In this document: in pieces, positions 33,107 through 42,231 of the stretch
Layout of the letters: each line of letters begins with the position of its first letter
How positions within the stretch are numbered: the first letter of the stretch is position 1
Source: DATFNI01 sp963712305
GTDB lineage: Bacteria > Bacteroidota > Rhodothermia > Balneolales > DATFMH01
Reading direction: 5' to 3'
Assembly (NCBI GenBank): GCA_963712305.1
Contig: CAVQHI010000001.1
Span: 310,001-374,000, forward strand
Length of the DNA stretch: 64,000 bases
Notes under the pieces: model-generated
Told to the model about the DNA's origin: nothing
Databases searched by the model: none
The model's input: only the letters and a program-made list of their open reading frames with translations
Program-made: the position numbers and the translations under genes

Positions 33107-35515
33107 ATGCTTAAAAAAATATTTGCATTATTAATCTTCTTTTCTACCCTGACAAATCTGATCTATGGCCAGGAATCTATCTATAAAAAAAAGGGAGTGA
33201 TTGATGGACGGGTTTTTGATCTCAATACCAGGCAGCCTATAGACTTATCCGATGTCATTCTTTTTAATCAGAAAGACAGTTCACAAGTTACCGGTACGGC
33301 AACTGATAGAAATGGAAGATTTATTTTGGAAAATATCCAAAATGGGAAATACTATTTAATTGTCCAGTTCCTCGGATATGAAAAGAAAGTGTACAATAAT
33401 ATTACCTTTACGGATTCAAATAATAGCCTGCATTTAGGAAGTATCTATTTAAAACCCTCCTCGTTAAACATGCAGGATGTTGTGGTCCAGGGCAAACGGT
33501 CGGCCATCTCTTATCAGACCGGGAAAAAAGTTATCGATGTAAGCCAGATGCCAACATCCATGTCTGGCAGTGCCGCCGATGTTCTTCAAAATGTACCATC
33601 CGTAAGTATTGATATAAACGGTACTATTAGCCTGAGGGGAAGTCAGAGCTTCCAGGTGCTCATCAATGGACAGCCTTCCGTATTGAGCGCACAGGATGCA
33701 CTGCAGCAGATACCTGCAAGTTCCATCAAAAGTATTGAACTCATCACCAATCCATCCGCGAAATATGATGCCAGCGGTACGGCCGGGATCATCAATATCA
33801 TCCTGAAAAAGAATGCGAATCTTGGTATGAGTGGTCTTGCAAATGTTATGGGCGGGTTAAATCAAAAATACGGCGGCAATTTCATAGTTCAATACAAGAC
33901 GTCTTCGATTAGTTATAACTTTGGACTTGATTATAACCGCCGTTTTTATCCCGGTTCAAGCACCCAGAACAGGCAGTTTATAGTGGGTGATAATACATCG
34001 TTTCTCAATTCAAATGGAACCATGACCTGGGGCCGGACCATCTATGGTGTCCGGGGCGGAGTGAAATTTAATCTGAGTGATAAGGATAATCTTTCGCTGG
34101 GCGGCAGAGTCGGTTCCAGGTCTTTTTTGAGAAACTCTACCCAAAATTATAAGCAATGGTCTGTTGCTGAGCCACAAAAGATTTCGTACCTGGATAATAC
34201 CCACCACAACCATTACGGTGGTTTCTATGATCTGAATACCAATTATCGCCACGAATTCGGTCCCCCAGGGAATGAGCTTACTGGTGAATTATTTTTCAGA
34301 CATCGCAGCTCAAACGAATCGTCGGTATCCGATGGTGCTCAAAGTAAAAGTCAGATCAACGGCACGAAGACGACTGAATTGGGTCCCGAAAGTGAAATCA
34401 GGGGAAAACTGGACTATACGCTGCCGTTGAGCGGTGAGAAAAAATTTTCTGCCGGAATGGAGTATTTCACCAGGCTCCGGAAGGATATCAACACATTATC
34501 CCTATATGATTCCAGCAGTAGTGCCTATCAGTTTAAGCCCGACTACAGTCATAACAATAATTTTAACCGGTCAAGGTTTGCCGCCTATTCCATTTTTGCC
34601 GATCACAGGGACAGCCTCGGATTACAAATTGGTTTAAGAACAGAGTACACCTATCAGATGGTGAAAATGGTTGGAGCTGATAAGCGGTTTTCGCTCAGCC
34701 GGTGGGATTTTTTCCCTTCCATCCATTCATCGTACAACTTTGGCGGCGGCACCCAAATTATGGCCGGATACAGCCGAAGGATTGAGCGACCGGATGGAGG
34801 CGACCTGGAGCCTTTCTATACCTGGTACGATGCACATAATGTCCGTATTGGAAATCCTAATCTCCAGCCTGAATTTATCGACTCCTACGAACTTGGCTTT
34901 CAGACGTTTATTGGCAAAGCCACATTTTCCAATGATTTTTATTACCGGTATACCCACAATAAAATGGAGGACATTAATTCCGTTTATTCTACTAATGTCT
35001 CTCTTCGATCCATTGCCAATGTCGGCTCGGATTATTCGATCGGATCCGAAGCCATGATTATGCTCAACCCATTCAAGTTCTGGCAGTTCAATTTAATGGG
35101 TGATGTCTATGACTATCGCATCAGGGGAGCGATAAACGATCAGTCGTTTGCAAGGCAAAGCTTTGACTGGAGCATAAAGAATAACAACACTTTTACCATA
35201 ACACCGTCAACCGATATCCAGGTCAATACACGATATCACAGTCCGTCGGTCAGTGCTCAGGGTAGATGGGGTGGATATTTTATAACAGATGTGGCTGCAA
35301 AACATGATTTTATGCAAAAACAACTATCGGTGATTTTACAGATTCATGATTTATTCCAGACCGGAAGACGTGAATTCACATCACAGGGAGCTGACTTTTA
35401 TAATTACAACTATTTTTCTCGCCAGTCCCCTATTGTCATGCTTAACATCAAATATATTTTCAACAATTTTAAACAGCAGCGTCACGAAGATGATCATCAT
35501 CATGAGCACTTATAA
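33107..35515 (+). CDS. TonB-dependent-like outer-membrane receptor (OMP beta-barrel family 3)
   Basis: 802 residues. Signal peptide 1-22 (ending IYGQ). Carboxypeptidase-regulatory beta-sandwich about 30-120 (DGRVFDLNTRQPIDLSDVIL, NRNGRFILENI-like DRNGRFILENIQNG), plug about 125-230 with VLQNVPSVSIDINGTISLRG, VLINGQPSVL and NPSAKYDASGTAGIINIILK, all typical of this Bacteroidota receptor family. Barrel follows to the end. The C-terminus is odd: after the last strand (LNIKYIFNNF) it continues into a histidine-rich tail (QQRHEDDHHHEHL), where barrel proteins usually end in an aromatic residue. The tail could bind a metal ion. Substrate unknown; the adjacent two-component system probably controls it. 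Confidence 0.88.
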   Translation: MLKKIFALLIFFSTLTNLIYGQESIYKKKGVIDGRVFDLNTRQPIDLSDVILFNQKDSSQVTGTATDRNGRFILENIQNGKYYLIVQFLGYEKKVYNNITFTDSNNSLHLGSIYLKPSSLNMQDVVVQGKRSAISYQTGKKVIDVSQMPTSMSGSAADVLQNVPSVSIDINGTISLRGSQSFQVLINGQPSVLSAQDALQQIPASSIKSIELITNPSAKYDASGTAGIINIILKKNANLGMSGLANVMGGLNQKYGGNFIVQYKTSSISYNFGLDYNRRFYPGSSTQNRQFIVGDNTSFLNSNGTMTWGRTIYGVRGGVKFNLSDKDNLSLGGRVGSRSFLRNSTQNYKQWSVAEPQKISYLDNTHHNHYGGFYDLNTNYRHEFGPPGNELTGELFFRHRSSNESSVSDGAQSKSQINGTKTTELGPESEIRGKLDYTLPLSGEKKFSAGMEYFTRLRKDINTLSLYDSSSSAYQFKPDYSHNNNFNRSRFAAYSIFADHRDSLGLQIGLRTEYTYQMVKMVGADKRFSLSRWDFFPSIHSSYNFGGGTQIMAGYSRRIERPDGGDLEPFYTWYDAHNVRIGNPNLQPEFIDSYELGFQTFIGKATFSNDFYYRYTHNKMEDINSVYSTNVSLRSIANVGSDYSIGSEAMIMLNPFKFWQFNLMGDVYDYRIRGAINDQSFARQSFDWSIKNNNTFTITPSTDIQVNTRYHSPSVSAQGRWGGYFITDVAAKHDFMQKQLSVILQIHDLFQTGRREFTSQGADFYNYNYFSRQSPIVMLNIKYIFNNFKQQRHEDDHHHEHL

Positions 35516-35623
35516 GCTCCTCGTCAGATTTATACCCCAGTTCTTCAAGAAAAATGACAATTGCGATTGCATCCTGGTTTTCAGCAAATTTCAATTTAAT
35601 CATTGAATGTATTAAAGAAATGT

Positions 35624-36685
35624 TCAGACAAATTTGACCACTCCTGATTGAGCGGACCCGGAGGCATTTTGGGCGTAAGGACTAAAACTATAATAAATAT
35701 CGATCAGCTTATCCCTGACAGTATTTTTATCAAACTGTGTCACAAGGGCCTCTGAAAGTCGAACAGATTCTTTATAAAAATCGGTATCCGACATCAAACG
35801 CTTTGTAATATCTATGAACTCAGGCGTGCTTTTTACTTTTAGATAAGGATGTTCGTACAGTACCGAATATTCTTTGATATCCCTGAAAACGACAGGAAGT
35901 CCCGAGGCCGCGGCCTCCAATGGGGCTAATGGACAATTTTCCTGGTAGGACGGAAACAGGAAAACATCGGCTGCGGCGTATATGGAGGGCATTAAAGACA
36001 GGTCAAGCATCCCGGTGAATGTGACATTGTCCGTACATTCGGCCATTCTTCTGTTTATTCTTGTGATTGCTTCAGTAAGGGCACCAAACGGCCGGCCTCC
36101 GGTCCAGACAAAATGGGCATCAGGTACAGCAGCGGCAATATCGAGAAAATCTTCTATCCCTTTTCTTGGTTGTAACTGACCAACCCCAAGTACGATGAAT
36201 TCATCATCATTTAAGTTCAACAGTTTCCGGCCATCTGCCCGCAGCTTCGATGTCCGTTTCCATTTTTCCGGGAAAATCGGATTGGAAATTTTTACGATTT
36301 TTTTCTCCACTCCGAGTTTTCTTATCTCAGATTCAACAGTTGGTGAGAGTGCAATAATAACATCGGCATAGGTAAAAACTTTTCGGAAATACCATCTAAA
36401 AAAAGGCATTAAATACTTCCACATCGGTATAGATCCCTTGATCGAGTCTGGGATCACGTGGGCCGTATGAACTCTTCGTCCCTTATTATTTCTGCCTTTC
36501 CAGAAATAATAAGGGCCATAGGTATGACTGTGGAAAACATCACCATAACCCTCGCCATTCACAACAACGCAAAAATCATCTCTTTCACGCAGTAAACTGA
36601 TGTTGTCCAGAAAAGCTGTGTGTACACCGTTGCCTTTTCTAACAAAAGCGGTCTCTGACACGAGGTGTATTTTTATTTGGCACAT
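35624..36685 (-). CDS. Glycosyltransferase family 4 / GT-B
   Basis: 353 residues. The C-terminal half has the GT1 Rossmann domain: VLGVGQLQPRKGIEDFLDI, FTGMLDLSLMPSIYAAADVF, and the nucleotide-sugar motif E-x7-E in FPSYQENCPLAPLEAAASGLPVV. The N-terminus (KIHLVSETAFVRKGNGVHTAFLDN; HVIPDSIKGSIPMWKY) resembles glucosyl-diacylglycerol synthases and related enzymes acting on membrane lipids, more than lipopolysaccharide transferases; this substrate guess is an inference. Alone on the minus strand, converging with the receptor gene. Lipid acceptor and sugar donor would need biochemical proof. Confidence 0.85.
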   Translation of the reverse strand: MCQIKIHLVSETAFVRKGNGVHTAFLDNISLLRERDDFCVVVNGEGYGDVFHSHTYGPYYFWKGRNNKGRRVHTAHVIPDSIKGSIPMWKYLMPFFRWYFRKVFTYADVIIALSPTVESEIRKLGVEKKIVKISNPIFPEKWKRTSKLRADGRKLLNLNDDEFIVLGVGQLQPRKGIEDFLDIAAAVPDAHFVWTGGRPFGALTEAITRINRRMAECTDNVTFTGMLDLSLMPSIYAAADVFLFPSYQENCPLAPLEAAASGLPVVFRDIKEYSVLYEHPYLKVKSTPEFIDITKRLMSDTDFYKESVRLSEALVTQFDKNTVRDKLIDIYYSFSPYAQNASGSAQSGVVKFV

Positions 36686-37013
36686 GTTAAGGGCGTTTCC
36701 AATCCATTAATTTAAGTCGAATTTGCCATAAAAAAGCAAGACTCAGTAAAGATCGTTGGAAAGATTGACCTTCATTAAATGGACTAATAAAAGTTAGAAA
36801 TCAAAAGCATTTCTCATATCAATATACACGTCAACTATCTTTGAAAATCACTTATTACTCAGGTATTAAGTATTTGTTTTGTATTGGATTGTCTTGATAT
36901 CAAAAAAAGAAAATGGGAGAATATCCTTCACACGCTATAAAGGATTTATCTCCCATATCTAGTACTTCAGAAAAGTAACGACAATCTTTATATAAGAAAT
37001 ATGTTCACGTCGG
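36686..37013. other. 328-bp AT-rich spacer before the glycosyltransferase gene
   Basis: Holds the terminator of the YncE-like gene (36902-36956). The rest (36686-36900) is the probable promoter region of the glycosyltransferase gene; no gene, repeat or clear operator is seen. Confidence 0.6.
36902..36956 (-). terminator. Rho-independent terminator of the YncE operon
   Basis: On the minus strand ATGGGAGATAAATCCTT pairs with AAGGATATTCTCCCAT (outer 8-bp stem ATGGGAGA/TCTCCCAT, inner ATCCTT/AAGGAT with small bulges), followed by TTTTCTTTTTTTG. It ends the YncE-like gene 60 bp downstream of its stop. Confidence 0.8.
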
Positions 37014-38036
37014 TTACATACCATTCATCTTGTAAACCAGCACCCTAAACGTATTCGGCACCGACTTGCGGCGATTACCTTGCACCTGATCAGAAGTACT
37101 CAGGTATATCTTGTGAGTTTTAGTATCCAATGCCATTGTCCGCGCCCCCTGGTGGGTTTTCAGGGTTTGCACTACCTCGTATTTATCAGGAGAATCTTCT
37201 TTGATCACAGTAGTGGTGCCATCCCAACATGAAGCAAAGATAAGATGAGTTCCGGAATCATATCTTGCCGCATCTACTCCTTGTCCGATGGGCAGTGTCT
37301 GGATCACATCACCATTTTCTGCATTCACAACAGTCAGTCCTTTATTTGTCCGGCATCCCGCAAATAAACGATGATTTTCATTATCCAGGGCCAGGGCGGC
37401 AGGCGCGCCACAAGGACCAAGATCGTATTTCTTAACAACTTTCATTTTATGAACATCAATGACAGCAATCTGATTGGCACTCTCGAGATTATTGTATAAC
37501 AGGCCGTGTTCGTCTGATACAGCAAACTCTGGTTTTGCACCCAACGGTATCGTTGCTACTTTTTTTAGAGTCTTGGGATCGACCACCTCTGCCTGGTGGC
37601 TGTCACCCTCAAATACAAATACTTTTCCGGAAACCGGATCGAGTATTGTGGCGTCCTCATCCTCACCCTTCAGGTGAATAGTTTTAATTGTTTTTAGAGT
37701 GTTAATATTAAAAGCTACCAAAGCTCTTTGGCGGCTGTCACTTACGAATCCCCGATTCAAACTATTTTCTATCGCGACACCATGATCTCCTCCAAGTCCT
37801 GTTACAGCACCTATATATTTTCCTTTATTCAGATCAATGACGGCGACACTTGTACCGTGCGTAACATAAAGTCTGCGATTTGGCTGATTCACATAGAGAT
37901 AATCATGACCACCGTTTCCAGGTATAGCGATAGTGCCATCAGGAGAATAAACCGGCTTCATACTCTGCGCCCTGACAGGCACAGAGCAACAGATGAAAGC
38001 AATCAAACAGAAGAAACTCAGTATGGTATTTTTCAT
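37014..38036 (-). CDS. Secreted YncE-family beta-propeller protein
   Basis: 340 residues. Signal peptide 1-23 (ending VRAQ). The mature part has 40-residue YVTN-type blades, for example RRLYVTHGTSVAVIDLNKG, SLNRGFVSDSRQRALVAFN, GKVFVFEGDSHQAEVVDPKT and HKIYLSTSDQVQGN, giving a seven-bladed propeller. Known: in E. coli, yncE is next to a TonB-dependent receptor gene, yncD/pqqU, and such propellers are periplasmic. Here it is the last gene of a minus-strand set with a beta-helix lipoprotein and a TonB receptor, so a joint role in binding or uptake of one ligand is plausible. The ligand is not known. Confidence 0.85.
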   Translation of the reverse strand: MKNTILSFFCLIAFICCSVPVRAQSMKPVYSPDGTIAIPGNGGHDYLYVNQPNRRLYVTHGTSVAVIDLNKGKYIGAVTGLGGDHGVAIENSLNRGFVSDSRQRALVAFNINTLKTIKTIHLKGEDEDATILDPVSGKVFVFEGDSHQAEVVDPKTLKKVATIPLGAKPEFAVSDEHGLLYNNLESANQIAVIDVHKMKVVKKYDLGPCGAPAALALDNENHRLFAGCRTNKGLTVVNAENGDVIQTLPIGQGVDAARYDSGTHLIFASCWDGTTTVIKEDSPDKYEVVQTLKTHQGARTMALDTKTHKIYLSTSDQVQGNRRKSVPNTFRVLVYKMNGM

Positions 38037-38164
38037 TTTATCTTTTTTGATATGAATTTTTACTTGAATTATGCAGCATTCAAGTTCATTTTCAACATTA
38101 CTCCAATGTTAATTTATAATCGAATCTGTAGGAAAACTGAATCCCGGATAATATATATGGAGTA

Positions 38165-38185
38165 CGGTCACTTATCAGGTGACCG
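38165..38185. other. Hairpin CGGTCAC-N7-GTGACCG between beta-helix and YncE genes
   Basis: Perfect 7-bp stem with a 7-base loop and no T-run, in the 213-bp gap between two co-oriented genes. It may be an RNA processing or stability element, or an operator for separate YncE expression. Confidence 0.4.
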
Positions 38186-38240
38186 CACTTTAAATACGTC
38201 ACTACTACTCCTTCTAAATCATAGTGACACATATGATATG

Positions 38241-38254
38241 AATCAGTAATCAGT
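38241..38254. repeat. Two heptads AATCAGT on the beta-helix gene stop codon
   Basis: AATCAGT twice in 7-bp register, overlapping the minus-strand stop at 38252-38250. A short member of the stop-codon heptad class seen at 2.8-14.5 kb. Confidence 0.5.
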
Positions 38255-39428
38255 GTTTATTCCCTTTGCCGTCTGAGGTGTAGGCGCCGATATCATTGTT
38301 ATATGCCGGATTGCCGGCTCCTATGGCTGGGGAGGAAGACTGCAGGTGATAATTATTATTGTCAGTTGCAGCGAGCGGGTCTTTGGTATAGCTCATGAAC
38401 ATTGGTTTTTTGTCGGCTGTACCTGTTGAAATGATATCCGATGACTGCGGCTTACCAAAAGAGCCCTGCGGGTAGTAGTACTGTCTCACTGAATCTATAT
38501 CCGTGTAGAAGTAATTATTCCCATATTTAATGTTGGTTGTGTCGGCCGCCGGACTGATATCCAGTCCATAGTAATCATCTACAAACAGGTTATTGTAGAT
38601 CTCAGCTTTTGCAAACTGATCAATCAGAATACCGCGGCCCGGTTCAGCTGCGCCTCTTCGATAACCGTTATCTATCATTGTATTGTTGTAGATCTTCAGA
38701 TCTGTCTGAGGGTACAACTGTACATTGTCCGTATTAATTTTGAAAGCACTGCCGGCTCCACCCCATATCACGTTGTAGGCTAGGGTCCCGGTGACACCTC
38801 TATAGATATCTACTCCTTCTCCATCTGTACTTCCCTGGTGCATAATGGTGTTACGGAGCATAGTCAATTTTGCACCATCATTAATTTCAAGGGCATTATC
38901 AACTCCGTCCAGAATCCAGCAGTCCTCGAAATCCACCGTGATTGGAGCATGAACGAGCAGGGTTACACGTGGTCCACCTGATGGATCCGGACCACCGGTA
39001 TAGTTTATATGAGTCCAGTGAAACGTGACCGCCTGGGCTGAATCGCACTGAAACCCACCCCACGAGCCGGAGGAATCTGCCGGAGATGTAAATGTGATTG
39101 GCTGATCCTTCGTCCCCATAGACATGATGGTTCCGTTGATAAAGAAGGTCGAATTGTTCAGCACATTAACAGTCACCCCTGGCTGAACCGCTAAAGTATC
39201 CGGTTTGTCAACATAGACATCGCCATTTACCGTGTATGTCTTTCCGGTTGTCATTGTGCCTTTAATATGACCACTCAGCGTTGTTGAGGTTATCTGGTTT
39301 GAAGGACCATTATTGTTGCCTCCCGTAACACTTGAATTACTGCTGCATGCTGAAAGGGATATAATCAGCCCGCCAAGCGTTAAAAAAGCAAGTGACAATT
39401 TTCTTGTTGTTCTCATATGGATTTGCAT
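38250..39428 (-). CDS. Right-handed parallel beta-helix lipoprotein
   Basis: 392 residues. Lipobox in LIISLSAC-SSN (Cys about 28), then a low-complexity G/N linker. From about residue 75 the sequence has repeated beta-helix rungs, e.g. VNVLNNSTFFINGTIMSMG, QPITFTSPADSSGSWGGF, LAYNVIWGGAGSAFKINTD, DLKIYNNTMIDNGYRRGA and AEIYNNLFVDDYYGLDISPA. Such folds occur in polysaccharide lyases and in surface binding proteins; no catalytic residues can be assigned here. It ends with a typical LQSSSPAIGAGNPAYNNDIG repeat. Middle gene of the TonB receptor - beta-helix - YncE set; gap to the receptor stop is 31 bp. An internal ATG at 39416 is an alternative start. Confidence 0.8.
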   Translation of the reverse strand: MQIHMRTTRKLSLAFLTLGGLIISLSACSSNSSVTGGNNNGPSNQITSTTLSGHIKGTMTTGKTYTVNGDVYVDKPDTLAVQPGVTVNVLNNSTFFINGTIMSMGTKDQPITFTSPADSSGSWGGFQCDSAQAVTFHWTHINYTGGPDPSGGPRVTLLVHAPITVDFEDCWILDGVDNALEINDGAKLTMLRNTIMHQGSTDGEGVDIYRGVTGTLAYNVIWGGAGSAFKINTDNVQLYPQTDLKIYNNTMIDNGYRRGAAEPGRGILIDQFAKAEIYNNLFVDDYYGLDISPAADTTNIKYGNNYFYTDIDSVRQYYYPQGSFGKPQSSDIISTGTADKKPMFMSYTKDPLAATDNNNYHLQSSSPAIGAGNPAYNNDIGAYTSDGKGNKH

Positions 39429-39459
39429 TGTTTTGATTGTTGTGCTTTGCTGGTTTGGG

Positions 39460-42231
39460 TTAATTGGAGTACCGGATCCCGACGTTATAGGTCGATTTAT
39501 AGGTGTTTCTCACCACGGTGAAGCTGTTATTTATCTGGATGACAGAAGGGGTGTTGAGCAGGTTGTCAAACTTCCCAAAAAGTGTGAAATGACTCCCTAA
39601 AGTTTGCTCAATAGATGCGGCAAGGGATACCTGGGGCTTTTGGTAGTAATCAGCCTGATAATAGTCTGTTACCTTGCTCAAGGTTTTTCCGACATACTGC
39701 AAGTCAACCTGTCCAAAAAAACCGACCGGATCATTACGATACATCAATGACAGGTTTGCCACGTGATTTGACTGTCCCTGCAGGGGACGTCTTTCCATCA
39801 CGATTTTACTTGTTTGTGTAACATTGTCGTTGTAGACCTTTGGTGAGGTTATACTTGAATGGGTATAGGTATAGTTTCCGGTCAGGCCTATGTCTCCGAA
39901 ATATTTCGTGAATTGAAGCTCTAGTCCGTAGTTGTGAGCAGTCCCGAAGTTTTGCGGCGTATATACAATCTGACCGCTGCGTCCCAGTTGTGAATTGACC
40001 AGCGCATATTCTATCGGGTTGAGAATCTTCTTATAAAAGACACCTGCAAACAACTGGTCCTGAGGGTTGGGAAACAGTTCGTATCGCAAATCGAAATTAT
40101 CCGCCTGGGTATGTTTCAGATTTGGATTGCCCTTTTCATCATAGAAGAGACCCGGTTGAGTATATGGGACCAGTTCGAAATATCCCGGACGTGAAATTGA
40201 TTTATAGTATGACAGGCGAACATCCTCCCTTGGACTCAGATTATAGCGGAAATGCACGCTTGGAAGAACATCTGAGTATTTTATGTTTGCGGCTGTAGGC
40301 TGATCATTCCGGAATGGCCTGGTGTGAAATGATTCCTGCGTATTTTCGAATCGCACCCCGCCAACTACTTCCAATTTGTTTATTGTAAGCTTGGCCTGAA
40401 CATATCCGGCACCAACATTTTCGTTCGCATCATAATTACTGTTATCATACTCGGCCGTACCCTGCGGATTGTAAACGACCCAGTTTGCATTATAAATGTT
40501 CGTCCACTGCTGTTTTTGACCTGTTTGCTGATCAATGGTCGGATGCAAAATGTAGAGATCCTGTTGATTATATCTTGTTTTCTTTCGATATAATCCGCCA
40601 GCTTTTAATTCCAGGTTTTTTCCGGCAATAAGCATCCTGTAAGTCAGGTCTGCCTTCCCGGTATAGTCGTGATCATTATTGTGTTGCCACTGGCGTGTAC
40701 CCGAATCTAAGTAAGGCGCTGTCCGCGATCCGTCTTGCCGTGCATTGAAATCAGTGACAATCTCTGCCCGGTCCGGTTCCCGCTTTCCCGCAATAGCCAT
40801 AACTGCGGACCAGTTAAACATTAACCGTCTTGATAAGAGATGTTTCCCGCTGAGCTTGAGATCTTCTATGTATTGCTTTTTGGTAAGGGACCGGTATGAT
40901 GGCGTGATGTATCCTGTTCCTGGTCCGGTTCGCTCATTCCCGACCAGCGCAGTATCCACACTCGTTCTCGCCTGTGCGAAGTACGAGTAAATAAACACAT
41001 TGTCCAGATTCAGTTTGTTGTTTGAATTGAACCGGTAATCAAGGTGAGCATTAATCCCGTTGTTCAACTGCTGAGACGATATCGAACGATTGGTGACGTC
41101 AAGTTTCCTGAACTGATTATTGGTGTATGGTTTGGGCGCAATAGTATTGAATTCACTATGCGTCCCATCATATTGATTCTGAAACTCGTCGCCAATCAGC
41201 AATCCCAACTTACTGTTAAGAAAACGTCTGCCGTAAGTGATTCCCAATGTTGCACTTGGCGGAGCGGTTTTAGGCTGGAAGTCCAGATTCGCCCGCGTAA
41301 AATCACCTGCCTTTGCGGTATAGTTGTTGCCATAACTCTCATTCAGACTTTTCTGCTGGATCACAGATTGATTAAAAGAGGTATATTTCCTGTCAAGCAA
41401 CATTTGGTTGTAACCGATTGATGCTTTTGCCCGCACTAAAGGTTTGTCAGGGGCATCCTTGGCGATGAGGTCCACAGTACCGCCAATAGCATCGCCTTCC
41501 ATGTCTGGCAATAAGGTTTTACTGACCGTAATGCTCTGCAAAAGATCTGACGGGATGATGTTAAGTGAAATGAACCGTGACTTATCATCCGGACTTGGAA
41601 TTTTCACCCCGTTTATGAGTGTATTGTTATATCTCGGTTCCATTCCACGGATGATTGAGTAGGCTTCGTCAGAACCAGCTGTTTTTTGGAGTGTAACCCC
41701 GGAGAGCCTTTGTAAGACGTTGGCAGCATTAATATCCGGAGAGCTCACCATCGCTTTGGCACTAATCACATTCTTCTCGTTGTCAGCATTCTTTTCAGTT
41801 AGCCGCGATGATATCTCTGTCTCCTTGTCCAATTTGCCGAACACAGCAATGGAGTTCATCTGCTGGGTATTCTCCTTCAAACCGATATCGAGTTTCAGTG
41901 TCTGGTCATCTTTGATATCAATCTCTTTCTTGTAGGCGACATAGCCGATATATTTCACTTCGACGGTATAGTGTCCGGCAGGAATATCTTTGAGAACATA
42001 TTCTCCGTTCACATCCGAAGCTGCTGCATAGGACGTATTCAACAGGTATACAGATGCCTCAATTAGTGGATCATTATTATTGGCATCATAGATTTTCCCC
42101 TTTATCACTGCCGCATATGCCCAAAATGTCGTACAAACGAAAAGACATATGAAAGAAGTGATAAACTTATATAGGCAGGGATAGGAATTAATTGTCGGGG
42201 AAATACAGAAGGTTCTTTTAACGGCTTTCAT
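39460..42231 (-). CDS. TonB-dependent receptor with N-terminal carboxypeptidase-regulatory domain
   Basis: 923 residues. A hydrophobic signal (about 20-42, ending WAYAA), then a carboxypeptidase-regulatory-like domain (about 43-125: VIKGKIYDANNNDPLIEASV, NGEYVLKDIPAGHYTVEVKY), a plug (about 150-265: AANVLQRLSGVTLQKTAG, YSIIRGMEPRYNNTLINGVK, GDAIGGTVDLIAKD) and a C-terminal barrel. The plug pattern (RGMEPRYN...ING) is that of the FecA/OAR-like receptors, distinct from SusC. It is the first gene of the three-gene set with the beta-helix lipoprotein and YncE protein; no SusD partner is present. It probably imports a small or medium ligand with TonB energy; which one is unknown. Confidence 0.92.
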   Translation of the reverse strand: MKAVKRTFCISPTINSYPCLYKFITSFICLFVCTTFWAYAAVIKGKIYDANNNDPLIEASVYLLNTSYAAASDVNGEYVLKDIPAGHYTVEVKYIGYVAYKKEIDIKDDQTLKLDIGLKENTQQMNSIAVFGKLDKETEISSRLTEKNADNEKNVISAKAMVSSPDINAANVLQRLSGVTLQKTAGSDEAYSIIRGMEPRYNNTLINGVKIPSPDDKSRFISLNIIPSDLLQSITVSKTLLPDMEGDAIGGTVDLIAKDAPDKPLVRAKASIGYNQMLLDRKYTSFNQSVIQQKSLNESYGNNYTAKAGDFTRANLDFQPKTAPPSATLGITYGRRFLNSKLGLLIGDEFQNQYDGTHSEFNTIAPKPYTNNQFRKLDVTNRSISSQQLNNGINAHLDYRFNSNNKLNLDNVFIYSYFAQARTSVDTALVGNERTGPGTGYITPSYRSLTKKQYIEDLKLSGKHLLSRRLMFNWSAVMAIAGKREPDRAEIVTDFNARQDGSRTAPYLDSGTRQWQHNNDHDYTGKADLTYRMLIAGKNLELKAGGLYRKKTRYNQQDLYILHPTIDQQTGQKQQWTNIYNANWVVYNPQGTAEYDNSNYDANENVGAGYVQAKLTINKLEVVGGVRFENTQESFHTRPFRNDQPTAANIKYSDVLPSVHFRYNLSPREDVRLSYYKSISRPGYFELVPYTQPGLFYDEKGNPNLKHTQADNFDLRYELFPNPQDQLFAGVFYKKILNPIEYALVNSQLGRSGQIVYTPQNFGTAHNYGLELQFTKYFGDIGLTGNYTYTHSSITSPKVYNDNVTQTSKIVMERRPLQGQSNHVANLSLMYRNDPVGFFGQVDLQYVGKTLSKVTDYYQADYYQKPQVSLAASIEQTLGSHFTLFGKFDNLLNTPSVIQINNSFTVVRNTYKSTYNVGIRYSN

